This document shows, piece by piece, positions 57,761 to 64,000 of a stretch of DNA of 64,000 nt (the first letter of the stretch is position 1; each line of letters starts with the position of its first letter). Source of the stretch: Moritella sp. PE36. Lineage in GTDB: Bacteria > Pseudomonadota > Gammaproteobacteria > Enterobacterales > Moritellaceae. The translations under genes and the position numbers were made by a program. A model generated the notes under the pieces. That model did not search any database. It saw only the letters and a list, made by a program, of their open reading frames with translations, and had not been told where the DNA came from. The stretch covers positions 81,696-145,695 of the forward strand of contig NZ_ABCQ01000006.1 in assembly GCF_000170855.1 (NCBI RefSeq), given 5' to 3'.

Positions 57761-59078
57761 TATCCATCAGATGAATCAATTGATTCATACTATCGCTTAA
57801 CCCACTTTGCTCATCTAAGCCTTGCTGTAAAAATGCGGCAATCGCTGGGAACTTCTGTACAGCATAATCTACTTGCATGTCCTTGCCGGGTTGATAACCA
57901 CCTAATGGGATCAGTTCTCTGATTTGTTGATAACTGCTGTATAGTTTTTTCAGTTTGATCGCATGCGCGAGATAATCTTTTTTGACTACTTGCGGCATAA
58001 CACGGCTAATCGATGCACTAATATCAATGGCCGGATAATGTCCTTGTTCAGCGAGATCACGGCTAAGCACGATATGACCATCTAAAATAGCGCGAGCGGC
58101 ATCAGCAATAGGTTCTTGCTGGTTATCGCCTTCGACCAGCACAGTATAGATAGCAGTCATGCTGCCACTACCAAGTCCATTACCTGCGCGTTCAACTAAT
58201 TGAGTGAGTAGACTGAATACGGAAGGCGGATAACCTTTCGTTGCCGGAGGCTCTCCCATCGCTAAACCAATCTCACGCTGCGCTTGCGCATAGCGGGTCA
58301 AAGAATCCATTAATAATAAAACGTGCTTACCTTGATCACGGAAATGCTCAGCTAAACGATGACAAACTTGTGCCGCCCGCAAGCGCATCAGAGCGGTAGC
58401 ATCCGCTGGCGCTGCAACAACAATCGCGCGTTTACGGCCTTCCTCACCTAAACTATGTTCTATAAATTCACGTACTTCCCGACCGCGTTCACCAATAAGC
58501 CCAACAATAATAATTTCAGCTTCGGTATAACGAGTCATCATGCCTAATAACACACTTTTACCGACACCTGAGCCGGCAAAGAGACCTAAACGCTGCCCTT
58601 TACCGGGTGTTAAAACCGCGTTAATACAGCGAATGCCGACATCAATGGGTTCAGAGATAGGTTGACGACTAAGTGGGTTATTTGGCAAAGAAAAGAGGGG
58701 GATCGACTCACCAGTAATGGCTGGAAGGCCATCAAGCGGTTGCAATAGTCCATCAACAACCCGGCCTAATAATTGTTCGCCAACAACAATATTTTCAATA
58801 CCACTTTGTGGTGAAACCCTCGCACCCGAAAACAAGCCCACGGCATGTTGGAGTGGCATTAAATAACTAATATCTCTGTTGAAGCCAACTACTTCAGCAG
58901 CTAAACTGCCATTGTTTAGCGTTTCAATAAAGCAACGTTGACCGATAGACAGTCGACAGCCCGTCACTTCGAGTGTCAAACCATTAATACGCACAAGTCG
59001 CCCATAAACTTTTGCGACAGCACCGGCATCAATACTTTCCACAGCCTGAATCAACCGCTCTTTTAAGGCTTCATTCAT
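57744..59078 (-). CDS. fliI: Flagellum-specific export ATPase FliI
   Basis: 444 aa F1-beta-like ATPase with Walker A GSGVGKS (169-175), GLIGERGREVREFIEH, Walker B LLLMDSLTRYAQAQREI and the SGEPPATKGYPPSVFSLLTQLVERAG-like region (here AMGEPPATKGYPPSVFS). It powers protein export at the membrane base with FliH. Between fliH and fliJ. Confidence 0.97.
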   Translation of the reverse strand: MNEALKERLIQAVESIDAGAVAKVYGRLVRINGLTLEVTGCRLSIGQRCFIETLNNGSLAAEVVGFNRDISYLMPLQHAVGLFSGARVSPQSGIENIVVGEQLLGRVVDGLLQPLDGLPAITGESIPLFSLPNNPLSRQPISEPIDVGIRCINAVLTPGKGQRLGLFAGSGVGKSVLLGMMTRYTEAEIIIVGLIGERGREVREFIEHSLGEEGRKRAIVVAAPADATALMRLRAAQVCHRLAEHFRDQGKHVLLLMDSLTRYAQAQREIGLAMGEPPATKGYPPSVFSLLTQLVERAGNGLGSGSMTAIYTVLVEGDNQQEPIADAARAILDGHIVLSRDLAEQGHYPAIDISASISRVMPQVVKKDYLAHAIKLKKLYSSYQQIRELIPLGGYQPGKDMQVDYAVQKFPAIAAFLQQGLDEQSGLSDSMNQLIHLMDNEHAK

Positions 59079-59112
59079 CGCCGAATTCCCCTTGTAACAT
59101 CATAAAATTGGA

Positions 59113-59802
59113 CTAGTTAGCTTCTGTCATTGACTGATTCATAGATTCCATACACTGCTGAAAACGTTCTTCGGTATCAACTGAAATTTCCTTATCTGAA
59201 CTCTTAATATAGCTATCTCCGACAGCTAATTTATCATCAACTTCCAGTGCCCAACCATTCAAATCTGAGATACCGAGGTCTTTAAGGCGTTTTTTATCAT
59301 CCACATTTAAGAAGATACGTACTTTTTCAATATCATCGGCAAACACTTGGATTGCTTCTTCAACAAGATTTAACACTTGCTTAGGGTTTAAAGTCAGTTC
59401 GGCACGGATAACTTGGCGAGATACTTGTCCGACTAAATCGGCAATCAATTCTTGTTGAACAACGAGCTTATGCTTCGCTAATTCATCGACTTTTTTCTGC
59501 ACTGTTGAAAGCTGAGTAATGGCATCTTTAAATAACTGCGCGCCTTTAATTTGGCCTTCTGCAATACCTTGCATAAGACCGGTATTATACCCTTCTTGAC
59601 GACCATCAACTAAACCTTGCTGCAAGCCACGCTCAACACCTTCCTTATGTCCTTCTTCCAAGCCCTGCTGAAATCCTTGCTCAAAATTAGGTGATATCTC
59701 ATCAACAGCTCCGAGGGTCGCACCGCCACCAACACGAAATGGCGGAAATACATGCCGTCGATAACTAATTTTATTGGCTTTAATAATTTGAGCTGAGTTC
59801 AT
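59113..59802 (-). CDS. fliH: Flagellar export ATPase regulator FliH
   Basis: 229 aa. The N-terminal half holds a strict GxxxG ladder: Gly at every fourth residue from 43 to 87 (12 glycines). The C-terminal FliH domain (LIADLVGQVSRQVIRAELTLNPKQVLNLVEEAIQVF) follows. It dimerises and binds FliI and FliN. Overlaps fliG stop by one base. Confidence 0.93.
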   Translation of the reverse strand: MNSAQIIKANKISYRRHVFPPFRVGGGATLGAVDEISPNFEQGFQQGLEEGHKEGVERGLQQGLVDGRQEGYNTGLMQGIAEGQIKGAQLFKDAITQLSTVQKKVDELAKHKLVVQQELIADLVGQVSRQVIRAELTLNPKQVLNLVEEAIQVFADDIEKVRIFLNVDDKKRLKDLGISDLNGWALEVDDKLAVGDSYIKSSDKEISVDTEERFQQCMESMNQSMTEAN

Positions 59803-60815
59803 TAGCTAACCACTTGTTCTTCGAATAATTGTAACTGTAACTCACCACTTTCAAAGAGCCTACGGGCGATAGCCATAACCTCAGTGCGTGAAATTTCTAT
59901 TTTACTCAACGGCATAGGACCCAAACGTTGAATTTCAGCATTAAGCGCTTCAGCCATACGTTTTGGCAATGCTTCTTCAATTTTATTGATAATTGATTTA
60001 TCCGCACCTTTCAACGCTGTGGCTAAAACCTCATTAGGAACGGCTTCAATAAGCGCTTGCAGAATATCTAATGGCTGTCGTCCAAGGATCATAAAGTTGA
60101 ACATGTTATCTCTAATCGCATTCGCTGTATCAACGTTATGCATCTCAACTAATTCAATTAAGTTAGCTTTATCGCCACTGTAACGATTAAGGATATTCGC
60201 CGCTTGACTGCTGCCATCAACTTTAGCACCAGACTGTTCAGCAACAAAATCAATACAAAGTTGTAGTGTGACTCTTAAATCATTGATTACATGATCACTG
60301 ATGTCTTCTAAATTAGCGATACGATAGATCAGTTCATCATGAGACTCTAAGGGTAAATGTTTTAGCACCGCATTGGCTGTATCAGGTGGTAAAAATGCCA
60401 ACATAACCGCTTGCATTTGCAAGTGTTCATGACGGAAAAAACGTGCTAAAACATCCGCAGGTAACCACTGTAAGCGCTGAATATCATTCGACATGACATC
60501 ACCATAAATGGAATCTAACATGCCACTAGCCAGTTTTCGCCCAAGCGCCATATCTAATGATTTCTCAAGATATTCGCGAGATGCTCTACTTATCCCACTT
60601 TGCTGAGTATATTGTTCAAAAAATTGTTGTAAAATTTGCTGAGCATCAATACTTGATACATTACTGAGGCGAGCCATTGCCATTGACACATCTTTAACTT
60701 CTTCAGGTTCCATCAATCGCAATATTTTTGCAGCTGATTCTTCGCCCATGCTTAACAGTAAAATAGCGGCTTTATCTCTTTCACTAAACGCTGTGGTCAT
60801 ATCATTACGACTCAT
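59802..60815 (-). CDS. fliG: Motor switch protein FliG
   Basis: 337 aa with the N, M and C domains. FSERDKAAILLLSMGEESAAKILRLMEPEEVKDVSMAM is the FliG_N start; the M-domain EHLQMQAVMLAFLPPDTANAVLKHLP (EHPQ-like, here RHEHLQ) and the torque-generating C domain (LPKRMAEALNAEIQRLGPMPLSKIEISRTEVMAIARRLFESGELQL) are present. It couples the LafT stator to the rotor. It overlaps fliF by 11 bp. Confidence 0.97.
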   Translation of the reverse strand: MSRNDMTTAFSERDKAAILLLSMGEESAAKILRLMEPEEVKDVSMAMARLSNVSSIDAQQILQQFFEQYTQQSGISRASREYLEKSLDMALGRKLASGMLDSIYGDVMSNDIQRLQWLPADVLARFFRHEHLQMQAVMLAFLPPDTANAVLKHLPLESHDELIYRIANLEDISDHVINDLRVTLQLCIDFVAEQSGAKVDGSSQAANILNRYSGDKANLIELVEMHNVDTANAIRDNMFNFMILGRQPLDILQALIEAVPNEVLATALKGADKSIINKIEEALPKRMAEALNAEIQRLGPMPLSKIEISRTEVMAIARRLFESGELQLQLFEEQVVS

Positions 60816-62547
60816 TCTGACTCCCTCCGTTAGACTTAACCCAGCCTTTCAATACTTCCGCAACACGAACAGCTTCTTTATCTGCTAAAATTTGTAGGTG
60901 ATTTAATTGCACACTAAACTCACTTCCTGGGGCTGGTAAAGCTGGCATTTCAACTGATGTTAACTCAGTCATATTGACCGGCTTACTTGCCTTAGTGAGC
61001 TCATCCGGCTTAATATCAGTGTTTAAGCTATTCGTTTTAGCTTCACTTGTTTGTTCTGTTGACGCAAGCGCAGCATTGTCTGCTTGTCGTAATTGACTAA
61101 CGAAGTGTTTAGTTAATGGTCTGATTACAAACATAATTAATGCTAAGCCGAGGATTGTAATAACGATGTAGCGCAAGTACGCTTGTATTACATCCATCTG
61201 CCACCAAGGTAACGCTTCAAGCGTTATTTCAGGAACAGCGATAAAATCATAACCAGAAATATTTAACTGATCGCCACGACTAGCAACGATACCAATGGCA
61301 TTTTTTATCGTGATCGATATTTTAGCTAACTCTTCATCACTCCAACCTTCTTTACCCGTTGCTATTTTATTATTCAAAATAACAGAAACACTCAAGTTAT
61401 TAATGCGACCAAATTCATATTTTTTATGCATCACAGAGCGACCAACAACATATTCTTTGCTGTAATCATTACGCTTAGTTATCATCGACGATTCCGCTTC
61501 ACTCGATGCTGTTTTTTTACCTTTCTTTGTCACTTTTTTGACTGGTGGTAAATTTGATAACGAACCTGGAATACCAACAGCATTTACATCGCCAGAAACT
61601 TGTTCACGTATATTTTCCTTTGTTAATACAGTTTCAGGGCTCACCGTCTCTACAGTCTCTTCGACTTCATTAAAATCTAAATCTGCGGTTAGTTGTATTC
61701 TAAAATTTTCAGCACCAACAAGTGGGTATAAAAGTTCACTTATTCGACGAGTTAATCGTGCTTCGAGATCATTTTTAAATGTAACCTGTTGCGTGGCCAC
61801 TTGTCCGCGATTACTCGACTGACTACCGGATAAGGTTAATAATCTACCCGCCTGATCGACCACTGAAATATTATCGGGCTTCAGATTTGTTACACTGCTC
61901 GCGACTAAATTAATGATCGCACTAACTTGCCCTTGAGAAAGTTCTCGACCGGGTTGCAAATCAAGCATGACCGAAGCCGAAGCCTGTTCCTCATGACGTC
62001 CAATAAACAGTGTGCGTTCAGGTAACGCCAAATGTACACGCGCATTACGAACAGCATCGATAGTGATAATCGATAATGCTAACTCGCCCTCAAGTGCAAA
62101 ACGATAGCTTTTAGACTCCATAAACTGACTAGTGCCCAGTCCCATTTTACCTTCAAGACCACCCATCCCCATTGGGATGTTCTTTTTGACACCCAGTGCA
62201 GCCAACGCCATGCGTAATTGAGCTAGTTGACTTTTCGCGACTAAAATTTGTCCCGACTCTGTATCCAACTGAAAATCAGCTTTTTGTTGTTCTAACAGCT
62301 CAAGGATATTGGCTTTATCATACATTTCTTGTTTCCCATATAAGGGAACATACTGCTCAGCAGTCCATAACGATGCAACAATAGCAGCAGCAATAAGGCT
62401 TGATAGCAGCCCGATAAAAAATAAAGACCTAAATCGATAAAGTTTTTCGCGAGTTAGTTTCAACCCTGAACGCATGTTCTTTATCACGTTTCCATTACCT
62501 GCACCTGGGCTTTTGATAAGACCTGTTTCTTGAGATAAAATTTCCAC
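60805..62547 (-). CDS. fliF: Flagellar MS-ring protein FliF
   Basis: 580 aa. Two membrane helices bracket a periplasmic YscJ/FliF ring-building region (LPERTLFIGRHEEQASASVMLDLQPGRELSQGQVSAIINLVASSVTNLKPDNISVVDQAG), followed by FliF_C. The C-terminal tail, with TSVEMPALPAPGSEFSVQLNHLQILADKEAVRVAEVLKGWV, binds FliG. It is the base for the whole rod and switch complex. Confidence 0.97.
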   Translation of the reverse strand: MEILSQETGLIKSPGAGNGNVIKNMRSGLKLTREKLYRFRSLFFIGLLSSLIAAAIVASLWTAEQYVPLYGKQEMYDKANILELLEQQKADFQLDTESGQILVAKSQLAQLRMALAALGVKKNIPMGMGGLEGKMGLGTSQFMESKSYRFALEGELALSIITIDAVRNARVHLALPERTLFIGRHEEQASASVMLDLQPGRELSQGQVSAIINLVASSVTNLKPDNISVVDQAGRLLTLSGSQSSNRGQVATQQVTFKNDLEARLTRRISELLYPLVGAENFRIQLTADLDFNEVEETVETVSPETVLTKENIREQVSGDVNAVGIPGSLSNLPPVKKVTKKGKKTASSEAESSMITKRNDYSKEYVVGRSVMHKKYEFGRINNLSVSVILNNKIATGKEGWSDEELAKISITIKNAIGIVASRGDQLNISGYDFIAVPEITLEALPWWQMDVIQAYLRYIVITILGLALIMFVIRPLTKHFVSQLRQADNAALASTEQTSEAKTNSLNTDIKPDELTKASKPVNMTELTSVEMPALPAPGSEFSVQLNHLQILADKEAVRVAEVLKGWVKSNGGSQNES

Positions 62548-62555
62548 ACTAGCCC

Positions 62556-62885
62556 CTACAACGGTATACGCATAATATTATCAAAACCGGTCATCAACTT
62601 ATTTCTAACTTGCATTAATACCGAAAAACTTAAACCTGCTTTTTTTGCCATGACCATCGCACCAACTAAGTCATCACTACGGCCTGAATCGACAGCTGAC
62701 ATCATGCCATTAGCTTTTAACTGCTGCTGATTAATATCACTGACCATCATTTTCATTGTCTGGTTAAATGACACGGCTTGATTAGTACCTAATGGATTAC
62801 TTGCAATTTCATTACCAGCTTGAAGCTTCATTAGCTCCATTTTATTCATCAAATTAATTGATTGGGTATTTGCTTCGATTTTCAT
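62556..62885 (-). CDS. fliE: MS-ring/rod adaptor FliE
   Basis: 109 aa. SFNQTMKMMVSDINQQQLKANGMMSAVDSGRSDDLVGAMVMAKKAGLSFSVLMQVRNKLMTGFDNIMRIPL matches the FliE domain, joining the MS ring to the rod. It is first after lafK (14-bp gap) and 8 bp before fliF. Confidence 0.95.
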   Translation of the reverse strand: MKIEANTQSINLMNKMELMKLQAGNEIASNPLGTNQAVSFNQTMKMMVSDINQQQLKANGMMSAVDSGRSDDLVGAMVMAKKAGLSFSVLMQVRNKLMTGFDNIMRIPL

Positions 62886-62899
62886 ATTATTACCACCAG

Positions 62900-64000
62900 T
62901 TAAATTGCTATACCTTGCTCTCGCATTGCTACCATTTTGTAACGCAACGCTCTAGTGGTTACACCTAGTGCTGCAGCGGTTTTCATTCTATGCCCTTTAA
63001 ATTGTTTTAATGTATCTAAAACATATTGGTACTCAGCCCTTTTTTTAGTTGATTCCAATCCTTCAGATTGGTGAACAATTTTCAGCGCCGTTTTCTTTTC
63101 ATTTAACTGCGTTGGCAGCATTAAATCAGCCACTTGTATTTCCATACCTCGAGCAATAATGAGAGCCCGTTGAATTACATTTTCTAATTCACGAACATTA
63201 CCAGGCCAAGCATGTCCTAATAACATCAATTTAGCAGCACTACTCATGAAATAATCAGGCGTTGGCGCATACTTACGAATAAAGAACTCCGCGAGAGGCA
63301 GAATGTCATCTTTACGCTCTCTCAACGCCCCCCATTGCAAAGGTAATACATCTAATCGGTAATACAAATCTTGACGGAACAGACCTTTTTCAACGGCCTC
63401 TTGTAAATTTTTATTTGTTGCCGCGATAATACGAATATTAAGCTTAATTTTTTTATTACTACCGAGCCGTTCAACTTCTCGTTCCTGGATCACGCGCAGT
63501 AACTTAGCTTGTAATTGCAATGGCATTTCAGCAATTTCATCTAACATGATGGTGCCATTATTGGCGAGTTCAAACTTCCCCACCAGCTCACTGGTTGCAC
63601 CGGTATAAGCCCCCTTTGTATGACCAAATAGCATGGCTTCAATCATCGATTCAGGCATAGCTGCGCAATTGAAAGCCACAAACGGCCCATCTGCGCGCGG
63701 AGAATGTGTGTGAATGTAGCGAGCCAACAACTCTTTACCGGTGCCCGATTCGCCTCGAATCAATACAGTTGCATCGGTTTGTGCAGCACGATGTGCGAGT
63801 TGTACAACCTGACGGCTTTCAGCCGAACAAAGAATAAAATCATCCATTGGTTTGCGTAAGCTCTCCGCTCGCTTTATCGCTTTAATCAACTGGTAATCAG
63901 AGAATGGTTTCAGTAAATAATCCGCAGCACCTACTAAGATCGCCTCAGCAGCAAGTTCACATTGACTACTTTGCACCATTACGATGATAACGGTGTCGGG
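62900..64000 (-). CDS. lafK: LafK-type sigma-54-dependent regulator (partial, N-terminus beyond window)
   Basis: The visible 367 codons cover the end of a receiver domain (PDTVIIVMVQSS ... GAADYLLKPFSDYQL, with the receiver Lys), a complete AAA+ sigma-54 activation domain (Walker A GESGTGKE, GAYTGA loop contacting sigma-54, Walker B GTIMLDEIAEMPLQLQAKLLRV, GNVRELENV) and a Fis-type helix-turn-helix (KTAAALGVTTRALRYKM). The start lies past position 64000, so phosphoacceptor status cannot be checked. Position right before fliE in a lateral cluster matches LafK, which activates early lateral operons such as flgB. An FlrC/FlrA-type name is possible for other systems. Confidence 0.9.
   Translation of the reverse strand, partial: PDTVIIVMVQSSQCELAAEAILVGAADYLLKPFSDYQLIKAIKRAESLRKPMDDFILCSAESRQVVQLAHRAAQTDATVLIRGESGTGKELLARYIHTHSPRADGPFVAFNCAAMPESMIEAMLFGHTKGAYTGATSELVGKFELANNGTIMLDEIAEMPLQLQAKLLRVIQEREVERLGSNKKIKLNIRIIAATNKNLQEAVEKGLFRQDLYYRLDVLPLQWGALRERKDDILPLAEFFIRKYAPTPDYFMSSAAKLMLLGHAWPGNVRELENVIQRALIIARGMEIQVADLMLPTQLNEKKTALKIVHQSEGLESTKKRAEYQYVLDTLKQFKGHRMKTAAALGVTTRALRYKMVAMREQGIAI

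Overview
The window is chromosomal DNA of a marine-type gammaproteobacterium with moderately AT-rich composition. The gene neighbourhoods (carAB-dapB, dnaKJ, queA-tgt-yajC-secDF, nagK-fklB) and a Vibrio/Aeromonas-style lateral flagellar cluster fit the Vibrionales/Alteromonadales group. Moritella or a close relative is my best guess, but that is an inference without a database search. Most genes lie on the minus strand.

Region 1 (1-31.3 kb) is a mixed core and accessory segment. It starts with a cut-off minor-pilin operon (FimT/PilW/PilX-like) and a small zinc-ribbon protein. Next come carA-carB and dapB, a previously unlisted 36-aa membrane protein, the FKBP isomerase fklB, nagK and a lipoate-ligase-like protein. 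dnaK-dnaJ follow, with a near-consensus sigma-32 promoter. A signalling patch follows: two orphan periplasmic binding proteins, a cytochrome c' and a hybrid histidine kinase. After it come a NADAR-RibA fusion, a cytochrome b561 and an EamA exporter. A complete siderophore uptake locus (ATPase, two permeases, binding protein, TonB receptor) has Fur-box-like sites, and beside it lie a double-receiver GGDEF protein and a rhodanese. Two ~263-bp copies of an inverted-repeat element, plus a core-less palindromic copy, sit in intergenic spaces.

Region 2 (31.3-37.1 kb) is the housekeeping operon queA-tgt-yajC-secD-secF, for queuosine tRNA modification and the Sec accessory complex.

Region 3 (37.1-64.0 kb, continuing past the end) is a lateral flagellar gene cluster. 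From right to left: lafK (cut by the window edge)-fliE-F-G-H-I-J; the convergent flgA-M-N; flgB-C-D-E-F-G-H-I-J-K-L-lafW from a sigma-54-like promoter; the flagellin lafA; then fliD-S-T-K-L-fliA(lafS)-motA(lafT)-motB(lafU), ending with a small PilZ protein. Early (LafK/sigma-54), middle (rod-hook) and late (sigma-28, flagellin and motor) genes are therefore all represented. The export gate (fliMNOPQR, flhAB) is not here and probably lies beyond position 64000.

No tRNA, rRNA, CRISPR array or intact insertion sequence was seen. The most notable items are the inverted-repeat family with its core-less copy, the PilZ gene at the end of the lateral motor operon, the unlisted small membrane protein, the pentanucleotide tract upstream of lafA, and the base-composition shift in fliD.
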